A stretch of DNA of 64,000 nucleotides from Bradyrhizobium prioriisuperbiae (GCF_032397745.1 NZ_CP135921.1:1612001-1676000), one strand, 5' to 3'; shown: positions 1-8,286, counted from the first letter of the stretch. Notes: generated by a model not told the origin, from the letters alone. A program made the numbers and translations.

Positions 1-1
1 C

Positions 2-32
2 GTGGATGGCCGGGACAAGCCCGGCCATGACG
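2..32. repeat. REP-like palindrome, copy at the left edge
   Basis: This 31-base stretch is an inverted repeat (arms GGCCGGG and CCCGGCC around ACAAG). The identical 31 bases recur at 55507-55537 between livH and the binding-protein gene, so it is a dispersed intergenic element. It lies downstream of the leftmost gene, whose stop is at 83. The element may extend beyond the window. Confidence 0.7.
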
Positions 33-82
33 AGTTCAATAATCAGTGCATGATCCGCGTTAGGCGCTTTTCGAGCCCCACC

Positions 83-1168
83 CTACCCCAGCGCCTGGGC
101 GATGGCCTTGCCGCAGGTCTCGGTGTTGGCGGCGCCGCCGAGGTCGCGGGTGCGGAGCTTGTCTTCCTTGAGCACGGCCTCGATCGCGCCGACCACCGCC
201 TTGGCGGCGTCGGGTTCGCCGAGATGGTCGAGCATCATCGCCGCCGACCAGATCTGGCCCACCGGATTGGCGATGCCTTGCCCCGCGATATCCGGCGCCG
301 AGCCGTGCACCGGCTCGAACAGCGAGGGGAATTTGCGTTCGGGGTTGATGTTGCCCGACGGCGCGATGCCGATGGTGCCGGTGCAGGCGGGGCCCAGATC
401 AGAGAGGATGTCGCCGAACAGGTTGGAGGCCACCACCACATCGAAGCGGTCCGGGTTCATGACGAAGTGCGCCGTGAGAATATCGATGTGGTATTTGTCC
501 CAGCGGATGCCAGGATAATTCTTCGCCATCTCCTCCACCCGCTCGTCCCAGTACGGCATCGAAATCGAAATGCCGTTGGACTTGGTGGCCGAGGTCAGAT
601 GCTTCTTCTCGCGCTTGCTGGCGAGATCGAAGGCGAAGCGCAGGATGCGGTCGACACCGGTGCGGGTCATCACGGTTTCCTGCACCACGAATTCGCGATC
701 GGTGCCGGGGAACGCGCGGCCGCCGATCGAGGAATATTCGCCCTCGGTGTTCTCGCGCACCACGAAGAAATCGATGTCGCCGGGCTTGCGGCCGGCCAGC
801 GGCGATTTGACGCCCGGCATCAGCCGCACCGGACGCAGGTTGACGTACTGGTCGAACTCCCGGCGGAACAGGATCAGCGAGCCCCACAGCGAAATATGAT
901 CCGGGATTTTTTCCGGCCAGCCGACGGCGCCGAAGAAGATCGCGTCATGGCCGCCGATCTGCGCCTTCCAGTCGTCCGGCATCATCTGGCCGTGCTTGGC
1001 GTAATAGTCATAGGAGGAGAAATCGAAGGTATCGAGTTCGAGATCGAACTTGTATTTCGACGCAGCCGCTTCCAGCACCCGCAGGCCTTCCGGCACCGTT
1101 TCCTTGCCGATGCCGTCTCCGGCGAGAACTGCGATGCGATATTTTCTGTTGGTGCCGGTGGTGGCCAT
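83..1168 (-). CDS. Tartrate/D-malate dehydrogenase family (TtuC-like) oxidoreductase
   Basis: A 361-residue member of the isocitrate/isopropylmalate dehydrogenase superfamily, NAD-dependent beta-decarboxylating 2-hydroxyacid dehydrogenases. Visible are the N-terminal GDGIGKE (about 18-23), the substrate motif RENTEG (138-143), the catalytic lysine in ATKSNG (196), metal-binding aspartates in DILTAHFV (229) and NLFGDILSD (253, 257), and the C-terminal FEPVHGSAPDIAG motif. RENTEG with the following EYSS is typical of the tartrate/D-malate branch rather than LeuB or Icd. I chose the ATG at 1168, where GDGIGKE falls at the usual distance; the frame stays open 21 codons further upstream. It is divergent from a sugar-type ABC operon, so a role in breakdown of an imported hydroxy or sugar acid is an inference. 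Exact substrate not determinable. Confidence 0.88.
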   Translation of the reverse strand: MATTGTNRKYRIAVLAGDGIGKETVPEGLRVLEAAASKYKFDLELDTFDFSSYDYYAKHGQMMPDDWKAQIGGHDAIFFGAVGWPEKIPDHISLWGSLILFRREFDQYVNLRPVRLMPGVKSPLAGRKPGDIDFFVVRENTEGEYSSIGGRAFPGTDREFVVQETVMTRTGVDRILRFAFDLASKREKKHLTSATKSNGISISMPYWDERVEEMAKNYPGIRWDKYHIDILTAHFVMNPDRFDVVVASNLFGDILSDLGPACTGTIGIAPSGNINPERKFPSLFEPVHGSAPDIAGQGIANPVGQIWSAAMMLDHLGEPDAAKAVVGAIEAVLKEDKLRTRDLGGAANTETCGKAIAQALG

Positions 1169-1677
1169 GGTGCGTATCCTGGTCTTGTTTGGGCTTGAAG
1201 GCGCGCCCGGGATTGGAACGGGGCCGCACACATTATGGCGCGCGTCCCCGGCTGGGAATGACTGGCGTTAAATACCAGCAATGCCGGTTAGGCCAGCCTG
1301 AAGATATCAGCGCAACATCACGATATCAGTCGGCGAACCGGTCGTTCGCGGTAATGATCGGCGCCCGGCGATCGGCCTCGCATGTCGTTGTTGACGGCTG
1401 ATCGACCGCCGTTTGAAAAACAGAGAGTGGCATCGCACGCATGGAATTGCGACAGGACGAATGTCGCACCGGCCCACATAGCGGGACAGCATCGGCATTT
1501 GCAGCAGCGAACCGGCATGCGAACATCCGCCGAGCAACGCCGCCTGCGAATGCCTTTGTCGACGCTTGCTTGTCGGCGTGTCCCGTCTAATATATTACTT
1601 TCTTACCCTCGCGCCGCGGGCGCAGGGCCAACAATCAATCACCGCCGCAAAAGGCGGACCAGAGGGAGGACGACCAT
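1169..1677. other. Divergent intergenic region, 509 bases, no gene
   Basis: Neither strand holds an ORF with a credible family match or ribosome-binding site. The short frames here are interleaved and have no recognisable product. The right part carries a plausible promoter for the downstream ABC operon, listed separately. The rest shows nothing I can name. Confidence 0.5.
1566..1593 (+). promoter_or_regulatory. Putative sigma70-type promoter of the ABC operon
   Basis: TTGCTT (1566-1571) and TAATAT (1588-1593) are separated by 16 bases. They sit about 85 bases upstream of the binding-protein ATG, in an AT-rich patch within otherwise GC-rich sequence. The -10 box is good and the -35 box moderate. 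There is no experimental support. Confidence 0.4.
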
Positions 1678-3003
1678 ATGGCCAGCTTTGGCCCGACCCG
1701 CCGTACAGTGCTGCAGGGAGCACTCGCCACCAGCGCGCTCACCTTGAGCGGACTTCCCGCATTCGCCGATCCGGCCTGGAAGAAATATGCCGGCACCTCG
1801 ATCGAGGCCAACCTGATCAAGGGCCCGCGCGGCGAGTTGCTGCAGCGCCATGAAAAGGAATTCACCGAACTCACCGGCATCAAGGTGTCGTCGGAACTGA
1901 TCCCCGAGCAGCAGCAGCGCCAGAAAGCGGTGATCGAGCTGACATCAGGCAAGCCGAACTTCGACGTGGTGCATGTGAGTTATCACGTGCAGAAGCGGCA
2001 GTTCGACAAGGCCGGCTGGCTCGCCGACTTCTCCGGCTTCATCAAGGACCCGAACCTCACCACCAGCGATCTCAAGGCCGACGATTTCTCCGCGGCGGGA
2101 CAGACCTACGCCACCACCGACAAGGGCCAGTTGCGCTCGCTGCCGTGGTCGGTCGACTACTTCATGCTGTACTACAACAAGGAAATCTTCGCGAAAAAGA
2201 ACATCCCCTACCCCGATACGATCGAGGAGATGATCAAGGCCGCGGAACTGCTGAACGATCCGAAGGAAGGCATCGCCGGTTTCGTCGGCCGCGGCCTGCG
2301 CAACGCCAACCTGCCGATGTGGGCCAGCATCTATCTCGGCTACGGCCTCGACTTCATCGACGCCAAGGGCAACCTGCTCACCGACAGCCCGGAAGCGATC
2401 GAAGCCACCAAGCAGTATCAGTATCTCTTGACCAAGGCCGGCCCTCCCGGCATCGCCGGCTTCAACTGGATGGAATCCCAGGCCGCCTTCATCCAGGGCC
2501 GCGCCGCGATGTGGCTCGACGGCATCGGCTGGGCGCCGCCGCTGGAAGATCCGACCCGCTCGCGCGTGGTCGGCAAGGTCGGCTACGGCGTCATTCCGAA
2601 GGGACCGAAGATCCGGGCCTCGGCGACCTATGGCGACGGCATCGGCGTGGCCGAGACCAGCAAGAACAAGGAAGCCGCCTATCTCTATTGCGAATGGGCG
2701 GTGTCGAAGCTGATGGGCGCGCGCCTGCTGCAGATCGGCGGCGGCGTCCCCTTCCGCAATTCGGTGATCGAGGATCCGGAAACCCGCGCCGGCGTGAAGA
2801 TGCCGAAGGAGTGGCTGGATTGCGTGCTGGGTTCGGCCAAGGTCAGCAAGCTCGGCCTGCCGGTGATCGTGCCGGTGGCCGAATTCCGCGACGTCATCGG
2901 CGCCGCGATCACCGCGACGCTGTCGGGCGCGGATCCCGCCACCGAGATGAAGAAGGCGACCGAACAGTTCAAGCCGATCCTGGAGAGAAGTGAGAAGGGG
3001 TGA
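1678..3003 (+). CDS. Extracellular solute-binding protein of a carbohydrate-type ABC importer
   Basis: A 441-residue periplasmic binding protein of the family-1 (MalE/UgpB-type) class. It begins with a Tat-like signal: TRRTVLQG, a hydrophobic stretch and the cleavage-like GLPAFADP. The start is fixed by the Shine-Dalgarno GGGAGG about 10 bases before the ATG. The body has the usual features of the class: PRGELLQRHEKEFTELTGIKV near the mature N-terminus, WSVDYFMLYYNKEIF in the hinge region, and AAFIQGRAAMW. It heads an operon with two permeases and a DapA-like aldolase. It is separated from the permeases by 422 bases full of palindromic repeats, which probably keeps binding-protein expression above that of the permeases. 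Ligand unknown; a sugar or sugar acid is likely. Confidence 0.88.
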   Translation: MASFGPTRRTVLQGALATSALTLSGLPAFADPAWKKYAGTSIEANLIKGPRGELLQRHEKEFTELTGIKVSSELIPEQQQRQKAVIELTSGKPNFDVVHVSYHVQKRQFDKAGWLADFSGFIKDPNLTTSDLKADDFSAAGQTYATTDKGQLRSLPWSVDYFMLYYNKEIFAKKNIPYPDTIEEMIKAAELLNDPKEGIAGFVGRGLRNANLPMWASIYLGYGLDFIDAKGNLLTDSPEAIEATKQYQYLLTKAGPPGIAGFNWMESQAAFIQGRAAMWLDGIGWAPPLEDPTRSRVVGKVGYGVIPKGPKIRASATYGDGIGVAETSKNKEAAYLYCEWAVSKLMGARLLQIGGGVPFRNSVIEDPETRAGVKMPKEWLDCVLGSAKVSKLGLPVIVPVAEFRDVIGAAITATLSGADPATEMKKATEQFKPILERSEKG

Positions 3004-3022
3004 GCTCCACGGAATTGAAGTC

Positions 3023-3102
3023 GTAGCCCGCATGAGCGAAGCGACATGCGGGAGCGTCTTCGCGGGTGGCCCCCGGATATCGCTACGCTCATCCGGGCTA
3101 CG
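3023..3102. repeat. REP-like palindromic repeat (gtagcccg...cgggctac family)
   Basis: The element starts GTAGCCCGCATGAGC and ends GCTCATCCGGGCTACG, so the ends are imperfect inverted copies able to form a long hairpin. Sister copies lie at 3315-3386 and 36785-36856. It lies just downstream of the binding-protein gene. Confidence 0.75.
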
Positions 3103-3116
3103 CGCTTCAACATTCT

Positions 3117-3281
3117 CAGTGTCATCGTCCGGCTTGACCGGACGATCCAGTAGGCAACAAGGCTGATGGTGGAGCGATGACGTCAGAAGCGGCGGGTTTC
3201 AGTTCCTATTCATCGCTTCAGCGATCTCACCATTCATACCGGGGTTACTGGATCGTCCGGTCAAGCCGGACGATGACACTG
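3117..3281. repeat. Perfect 36-bp inverted repeat, arms 3117-3152 and 3246-3281
   Basis: The left arm begins CAGTGTCATCGTCCGGC and the right arm is its exact reverse complement over 36 bases, with a 93-base loop. Each arm also contains a small internal palindrome (GTCCGG...CCGGAC). In RNA this would make a very stable stem between the binding-protein gene and the first permease. It probably attenuates read-through or protects the upstream mRNA 3' end; that function is inference. Confidence 0.8.
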
Positions 3282-3314
3282 TGGGTGGTGAGACGCTGAG
3301 TTCTTGGAACACCT

Positions 3315-3386
3315 GTAGCCCGCATGAGCGCAGCGACATGCGGGGCTTTGAACTTCCCGGATATCGCTGCGCTCATCCGGGCTACG
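3315..3386. repeat. REP-like palindromic repeat, second copy upstream of permease
   Basis: Same family as the element at 3023-3102: it opens GTAGCCCGCATGAGCGCAG and closes CGCTCATCCGGGCTACG. It ends 39 bases before the first permease ATG, so the transcript crosses three strong hairpins between binding protein and permeases. Confidence 0.75.
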
Positions 3387-3425
3387 GACTTGAACACGAC
3401 GTTCGCAAAGAGGATTTTTCGGCAC

Positions 3426-4367
3426 ATGGTTGACGCGAGCGTCAGAACAAGCGGCCTCGATGGCGTGACGCCGGCAAAGCCGGCCACCAGGGAATGGCGG
3501 CCGCCGACCTATTGGCCGTTTGTCGTGCCGGCGGTGCTGGTGGTCGGCGGCGTCATCGTGTTTCCGTGGGTGTTCACCGTCTGGATGAGCCTGCAGGGCT
3601 GGAAGGTCGGCGAACCCTCGCGGTTTGTCGGCCTCAGCAATTATGCGCGGCTGTTCACCGACGCGCGTTTCATCGATGCCACGATCCACACCATCATCTA
3701 CACCGTGCTGGCGGTGGTGCTGCCGCTGGTGCTCGGCGTCTTCGCGGCTCTCATTTTTCATGCCAAATTTCCGGCGCGCGGCTTCCTGCGCGGTCTCTTC
3801 GTGATGCCGATGATGGCGACCCCGGTCGCCATCGCGCTGGTCTGGACCATGATGTTCCACCCGCAGCTGGGCGTGATGAACTACCTGTTGTCGCTGGTCG
3901 GCATCCCCGCGCAGCTCTGGATCTTCCATCCGGCCACCGTGATTCCATCGCTGGTGATGGTCGAGACCTGGCAGTGGACGCCGCTGGTGATGCTGATCCT
4001 GCTCGGCGGCCTCGCGGCGATTCCGACCGAGCCCTACGAAAGCGCGCAAATCGACGGCGCCACCCAGTGGCAGATGTTCCGCTTCATCACCCTGCCGATG
4101 CTGGCCCCGTTCATCCTGGTCGCCGCCATCATCCGCTCCATCGATGCAGTCAAGAGTTTCGACATCATCTTCGCCATGACGCAGGGCGGCCCCGGCAACG
4201 CATCGGAGACCATCAACCTCTATCTCTATTCGGTGGCGTTCGTTTATTACGACGTCGGGTACGGCTCGGCGATCGCGCTGGTGTTCTTCCTGCTGGTGGT
4301 GGCGCTGTCGGTGCTGCTGCTGTATTTGCGCCGCCGCACCCAGTGGATGGAATTGGGGACATCTTAA
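3426..4367 (+). CDS. ABC transporter permease, MalF/UgpA type
   Basis: A 313-residue inner-membrane permease of the carbohydrate importer class. Six or more hydrophobic segments are visible, the first being YWPFVVPAVLVVGGVIVFPWVF. The cytoplasmic EAA loop that contacts the ATPase reads YESAQIDGATQWQMFRFITLPML (about residues 204-226). The ATG at 3426 places the usual short hydrophilic N-terminus before the first membrane segment; the frame is open further upstream but runs through a repeat. It is followed 14 bases later by the partner permease. With the binding protein at 1678 it forms the membrane part of one importer. No ATPase subunit is encoded in the window. Confidence 0.88.
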   Translation: MVDASVRTSGLDGVTPAKPATREWRPPTYWPFVVPAVLVVGGVIVFPWVFTVWMSLQGWKVGEPSRFVGLSNYARLFTDARFIDATIHTIIYTVLAVVLPLVLGVFAALIFHAKFPARGFLRGLFVMPMMATPVAIALVWTMMFHPQLGVMNYLLSLVGIPAQLWIFHPATVIPSLVMVETWQWTPLVMLILLGGLAAIPTEPYESAQIDGATQWQMFRFITLPMLAPFILVAAIIRSIDAVKSFDIIFAMTQGGPGNASETINLYLYSVAFVYYDVGYGSAIALVFFLLVVALSVLLLYLRRRTQWMELGTS

Positions 4368-4381
4368 ATGAAGGTCTGCGC

Positions 4382-5203
4382 ATGATCCGGCAATGGCTCA
4401 ATCAGGCCGCACTGGTTTTCGTCGCAATCGTGCTGGTGTCGCCGGCGATCCTGTTTTTCATCTGGATGATCTCGCTGTCGCTCAAGCTCGAGATCGACAA
4501 CTCGTCCTATCCGCCGATCCTGATCCCGACCAAAGTCACCTGGGACAACTACATCCAGGTGATGCAGTCCAATCGCTTCGTGCAGTATTTTGTCAACAGC
4601 CTGATCGTCACCGGATCGGCGACGCTGCTCGGCCTCCTCGTCGGCGTGCCCGCGGGTTATGGCATCTCGCGCATGAAGGCGATGAAGGCGGCGTTCGTGG
4701 TGCTGATCGCGCGCATGACGCCGGGCCTCTCCTATTTGATCCCGCTGTTCCTGCTGTTCCAATGGATGGGGGTGATGGGCACGCTGCTGCCGCAGATCCT
4801 GATCCATCTCGTCATCACCGTGCCGATCGTGATCTACATCATGATCAGCTATTTCGACACCACGCCGATGGAGCTGGAGGAAGCCGCCATCATCGACGGC
4901 GCCGGCCGCTGGCAGGTGTTCCGCCATGTCGCGCTTCCCATTGCGAAACCGGGCATCGCCGTCTCCCTCATCCTGGCGGTGATCTTTTCCTGGAACAATT
5001 TCGCTTTTGGCATCGTGCTGGCGGGACGTGAAACCCGCACCCTGCCGGTCGCCGTCTACAACATGATCTCGTACGACCAGTTGAGCTGGGGCCCGCTCGC
5101 GGCCGCGGCGCTGGTCGTCACCCTGCCGGTGCTGCTGCTCACCATGTTCGCCCAGCGCCAGATCGTCGCCGGCCTCACCGCCGGCGCGGTGAAAGGCGGC
5201 TGA
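4382..5203 (+). CDS. ABC transporter permease, MalG/UgpE type
   Basis: A 273-residue second permease. Six hydrophobic segments are visible, including ALVFVAIVLVSPAILFFIWM at the N-terminus. The EAA loop MELEEAAIIDGAGRWQVFRHVALPIAKPGI matches the MalG class closely. The ATG at 4382 is the first good start after the stop of the upstream permease. The preceding ATG at 4371 is out of frame and gives only five codons. Four bases separate the stop from the next gene's ATG, so the two are translated together. Confidence 0.88.
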   Translation: MIRQWLNQAALVFVAIVLVSPAILFFIWMISLSLKLEIDNSSYPPILIPTKVTWDNYIQVMQSNRFVQYFVNSLIVTGSATLLGLLVGVPAGYGISRMKAMKAAFVVLIARMTPGLSYLIPLFLLFQWMGVMGTLLPQILIHLVITVPIVIYIMISYFDTTPMELEEAAIIDGAGRWQVFRHVALPIAKPGIAVSLILAVIFSWNNFAFGIVLAGRETRTLPVAVYNMISYDQLSWGPLAAAALVVTLPVLLLTMFAQRQIVAGLTAGAVKGG

Positions 5204-5207
5204 GGAC

Positions 5208-6101
5208 ATGGCCAAGCCCGCATTCCATGGCATCCACGGCATCGTCTATGCGATGTTCGACGCCGACGAAAAGCTGGACCGCGCGGCAATGCGGCGGCAG
5301 GTCGCTTTCTGCCTCGACGCCGGCGTGCATGGCATGGCGGCGCTGGGCCTTGCCACCGAAGTCTCCAAGCTGACGGTGTCCGAGCGCTGCGCCGTGATGG
5401 AATGGGTGTCGGAGGACGTCGGCGGCAAAGTGCCGCTCGCCTTCACCATCTTCGGCTCCTCCGTTGCCGAGCAGATCGCGCAAGTGCGCGTGGCCGAGAC
5501 CAACAAGGCCGACTGGGTGATCCTGCAGCCGCCGATGGTCGGCAGCCACAGCGCCGCCGAATACATCACCTTCTTCGGCCGCATCGCCGAGGCCACATCC
5601 CTGCCGGTCGGCATCCAGAACGCGCCGGCCTATATGGGCCGCGGCCTCACCGCCGCCGAGATCGCCGAACTGGTCACGCGTTATCCCAACATCTGTCTCC
5701 TGAAAGGCGAGGGACCCGCCACCGACATCAAGACCGTGATCGATCTCACGGAGGGTCGCGTCCCCGTGTTCAACGGCCGCGGCGGTCTTGAATTGATCGA
5801 CAACCTCCGCGCCGGTTGCGCCGGACTCATTCTCGCCCCCGACGTGATCGACCATGCCGTCCGCGCCTACAACGCCTACCGCGCCGGCGACATCGCGCAA
5901 GCCGAACGCATCGAACAAGACATCCTGCCCGCCATCGTGTTCGTAATGCAGTCCGTCGAAAGCCTGATCTGCCACGGCAAACGCCTGTTCGCGGCGCGGG
6001 CTGGGCTCACGGTGCATGATCGTGCACCGGCGATGCAGCCGACGGCGTTCGGGTTGGAGTTGGTGGAGAGGTTTGCGGAGAGGCTGGGGCGGACTGGGTA
6101 G
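5208..6101 (+). CDS. Dihydrodipicolinate synthase/N-acetylneuraminate lyase family aldolase
   Basis: A 297-residue class I aldolase of the DapA family, a TIM barrel forming a Schiff base through lysine. The active-site lysine is K166 in NICLLKGEG. The first strand reads GIHGIVYAMFDADEKLD, where DapA has a threonine-rich GVATAL type strand, and GLATEVSKLT replaces the GTTGE motif. The family includes true DapA and many catabolic keto-acid aldolases or dehydratases. Its place as last gene of a carbohydrate ABC operon argues for a catabolic role on a sugar acid. The ATG at 5208 follows GAGG closely. It ends 31 bases before the convergent phosphoribosyltransferase gene. Confidence 0.8.
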   Translation: MAKPAFHGIHGIVYAMFDADEKLDRAAMRRQVAFCLDAGVHGMAALGLATEVSKLTVSERCAVMEWVSEDVGGKVPLAFTIFGSSVAEQIAQVRVAETNKADWVILQPPMVGSHSAAEYITFFGRIAEATSLPVGIQNAPAYMGRGLTAAEIAELVTRYPNICLLKGEGPATDIKTVIDLTEGRVPVFNGRGGLELIDNLRAGCAGLILAPDVIDHAVRAYNAYRAGDIAQAERIEQDILPAIVFVMQSVESLICHGKRLFAARAGLTVHDRAPAMQPTAFGLELVERFAERLGRTG

Positions 6102-6132
6102 GCTTTGCCTCCAGATGTGGTGAACTGCAAAT

Positions 6133-6858
6133 TCAGGGAATGGCAGGCTGCGTCTCACTGACAGGCATCCAGCCGGCGTGGCTGCGCAGGAAGAGCGGGC
6201 AGCCGTAGACCGCACGGACCGCAAGCGGCGCGGAGAGTGACGCGACCGGCGCTTCCCAGCGATTGGTTTGCTTCATGGCGACGATCATGCCGGTGATGTC
6301 GGCGCCGGCCTTCTGCAACAGACGCACGGCAGCCACCGCGGTCGCGCCGGTGGAGATCGCATCGTCGACGAGAACCACCCGTCGGCCTTCGATCAGGGGC
6401 AACAGGTTGGGGTCCAGCCGCAATTGCTTGCCGCCTTCGGGGCTCGTGATCGAGGTGACCGGCTCGGATAGCGCATCGTCATACCAGAACTTGCGCGAAT
6501 ACCCGAGCGGGACATAGCGCGGCTGTCCAAGCCGCTCGGCCACCAGCGAGGCAAAGGCAAGGCCCAGCGTCGGCAATCCGACAATGATCTCGGCATCGTT
6601 TGCGCGCGCCTGTGTGGCCATGTGGTCAACCAGCGCCGCAACAACGATGTGCGAGGCCTGGTTGGCAATCAGGGACGCAACGGCGTGATTGCCGTCGGGC
6701 AATCGGCGCAGCGGCAGAACCAGGAAGCGGCCGCAGGGCAGACTGACAGGATAGCCGAAGCGATAGGGCGGCGCTGCCGCAAACCGCGCAGGCACCTGCG
6801 GCGTCAGGGTCTGCCAATAGCCGGTTGTCGGCTCGGTGTAGGTCTCATGCGCAGTCAT
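6133..6858 (-). CDS. Phosphoribosyltransferase domain protein
   Basis: A 241-residue type I phosphoribosyltransferase. The PRPP-binding signature is RRVVLVDDAISTGATA, and upstream lies DAEIIVGLPTLGLAFASLVAERLG, the flexible-loop side of the fold. Adenine, orotate and xanthine transferases share this layout, but the N-terminal 60 residues do not identify a specific base. The start chosen is the ATG at 6858 (MTAHETYTEP); the frame is open upstream to 7104 but that part is of low quality and runs into the toxin operator region. It is convergent with the DapA-like gene. The role could be purine salvage or a standalone regulator of nucleotide supply. Confidence 0.72.
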   Translation of the reverse strand: MTAHETYTEPTTGYWQTLTPQVPARFAAAPPYRFGYPVSLPCGRFLVLPLRRLPDGNHAVASLIANQASHIVVAALVDHMATQARANDAEIIVGLPTLGLAFASLVAERLGQPRYVPLGYSRKFWYDDALSEPVTSITSPEGGKQLRLDPNLLPLIEGRRVVLVDDAISTGATAVAAVRLLQKAGADITGMIVAMKQTNRWEAPVASLSAPLAVRAVYGCPLFLRSHAGWMPVSETQPAIP

Positions 6859-7122
6859 CGCGATGCAGTGCTTACATCCGGAACCAAATGATCGTGAGTC
6901 ACGATGTGCCATCAGTGTGAAGCAATTATCGCACCAACTCCAGCAACTGCCGACAATCCGCCGCTCATTGAGATTCGTCACCCCCGAGCAGCATCCCCGC
7001 TGCCGGGGAGATGCATATACCACGGCGACAGGGGCGCCGGCGCCAAGCCGAACTGCAGGGCGCGCGTGGCGATGTCCACGTCCGACACCGGCGCCGCCAA
7101 CCAAGCTATTCCCGTTGAAACA

Positions 7123-7144
7123 AGGGTAACATATATGTTACCCT
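7123..7144. promoter_or_regulatory. Perfect 22-bp palindrome, probable TA-operon operator
   Basis: AGGGTAACATA is followed directly by its exact reverse complement, with no spacer. It ends six bases before the ATG at 7151 of the first toxin-antitoxin module. Type II antitoxins usually repress their own operon by binding such palindromes, so this is the expected operator. The central ATAT also makes it a possible -10 region. Confidence 0.65.
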
Positions 7145-7154
7145 GCTCCGATGG

Positions 7155-7481
7155 TTGAAATTCGCTACTACGTCGGCTGCGGGCGATGCCACGCCATTCG
7201 CCGACTGGTTCGCGGAGCTCGATGCAGTCGCGGGCGCAAAGATCACGCGCGCGATTGCCCGCATGGAGCAAGGCAATTTCTCCAACGTCAAAAGCGTTGG
7301 CGAGGGCGTGCTGGAATACAAGATCGATTTCGGCCCCGGCTACCGGGTCTATTTCGGCCGGGATGGCGACACCATCGTGATCTTGCTGACAGGTGGAACA
7401 AAGAAGCGGCAGCAACGGGATATCGAGGCAGCGCATGGCTACTGGCGGGACTACAAAAAAAGCAAACGCGGACAGCGCTGA
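7155..7481 (+). CDS. RelE/ParE superfamily toxin (HigB-like addiction module killer), probably frameshifted at its N-terminus
   Basis: The 108-residue frame encodes the core of a small RelE-fold mRNA interferase of the addiction-module-killer family. Visible are FADWFAELD, ARMEQGNFSNVKSVGEGVLEYKIDFGPGYRVYF and the C-terminal TGGTKKRQQRDIEAAHGYW, all typical. In this frame the only start is TTG at 7155. Homologues normally begin M-[VI]-E-[IV]-R-x-Y, and exactly that (MVEIRYY) is encoded in another frame from the ATG at 7151. This suggests a 2-base deletion (or 1-base insertion) near 7170-7176. The toxin may therefore be inactive, or translated by a shifted ribosome. The antitoxin gene follows 13 bases later. 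Confidence 0.72.
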   Translation: MKFATTSAAGDATPFADWFAELDAVAGAKITRAIARMEQGNFSNVKSVGEGVLEYKIDFGPGYRVYFGRDGDTIVILLTGGTKKRQQRDIEAAHGYWRDYKKSKRGQR

Positions 7482-7494
7482 ACGGAGACGAACA

Positions 7495-7803
7495 ATGGTA
7501 AAGGCAAAACCCTTCAAGGAATTGGTTCAAAGCCGAGTCAAGACCGACAAGAAATTTGCCGAGGCGCTTCTGCGCGAGGGCATCGATGCGATGCTGGGCG
7601 GCGACGTCGATACCGGCAAAACCATTCTGCGCGACTACATCAAGGCGACGGTTGGTTTTGAAAAGCTGGGTGAGGCAACCGGAGCGCCGGCCAAGAGCCT
7701 GATCCGCATGTTCGGCCCTCGTGGAAACCCGCAGGCCAAGAACCTGTTCAACGTGCTCGGCTATTTGCAAAAGCGCGCGGGCGTGCGGCTTCACGTCAAT
7801 TGA
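7495..7803 (+). CDS. Addiction-module antidote protein (HigA-like antitoxin)
   Basis: A 102-residue partner of the toxin just upstream. It belongs to the small antidote family in which an N-terminal helix pair is followed by a Cro/C1-type helix-turn-helix: GFEKLGEATGAPAKSLIRMFGPRGNPQAKNLFNVLGYLQKRAG. This family is the usual companion of addiction-module-killer toxins, and the toxin-first order fits HigBA-type modules. The ATG at 7495 is preceded by GGAGACGAACA. It should neutralise the toxin and bind the palindrome at 7123-7144; that binding is inferred. Confidence 0.8.
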   Translation: MVKAKPFKELVQSRVKTDKKFAEALLREGIDAMLGGDVDTGKTILRDYIKATVGFEKLGEATGAPAKSLIRMFGPRGNPQAKNLFNVLGYLQKRAGVRLHVN

Positions 7804-7950
7804 CTGCCATTCCATGGACTTGACATGCCCGCAAAACGCGTCACGCGTTCCTACGCCGGCAAGGGCGCGGTGCGGTACGCATGGTGAGGACGGGCAGGCG
7901 GCCCGGTCTCAGACGCTTCCGGCTTCCGGCCAGGCCACCAATTGTGAAAC

Positions 7951-8286
7951 TCACACCAGCTCAAGCCGGAGCGTCCGCCCGACCATTCGCGCCGCGCGTT
8001 GCAAGGTCGAAATCGTCACATTGCCGTCTTTGGGATCGAGCAAGCGGCTGACCTGGCTGCGGCTGGTTTTCATGCGCTCGGCAAGGCGTTTCTGAGACAT
8101 CTTCCCGGCCTTCATCGCCTCGGAGAGTTGCCAGGCCAAAACCTCCTTGATCGCGATGGCCTCGAATTCTTCAAGCTTGCCGTCGACTTTCAGGATATCG
8201 TCAAGCGCGGTCAGCTTCGTTGCAGAGCGCGAGGCCTTCGTCTTTTTTCTGGTCACCTTCTTCTTCATCGCGCGAACCTTCTTCAT
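7951..8286 (-). CDS. XRE-family antitoxin of a second type II module
   Basis: A 111-residue DNA-binding antitoxin. Residues 1-25 are very rich in lysine and arginine (MKKVRAMKKKVTRKK). The C-terminal half is a helix-turn-helix: AMKAGKMSQKRLAERMKTSRSQVSRLLDPKDGNVTISTLQRAARMVGRTL. The ATG overlaps the stop of the upstream toxin gene by four bases, showing translational coupling. An internal ATG six codons in would remove only the first basic residues. It is convergent with the first module, 147 bases away. Together the two modules make a compact TA cluster. Confidence 0.8.
   Translation of the reverse strand: MKKVRAMKKKVTRKKTKASRSATKLTALDDILKVDGKLEEFEAIAIKEVLAWQLSEAMKAGKMSQKRLAERMKTSRSQVSRLLDPKDGNVTISTLQRAARMVGRTLRLELV

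Noticed and set aside
2..1198. A 398-residue plus-strand frame opposite the TtuC-like gene
   Set aside because: It is the mirror frame of a well-conserved gene in GC-rich DNA. Its composition (His, Gly and Arg rich) is typical of antisense shadows.
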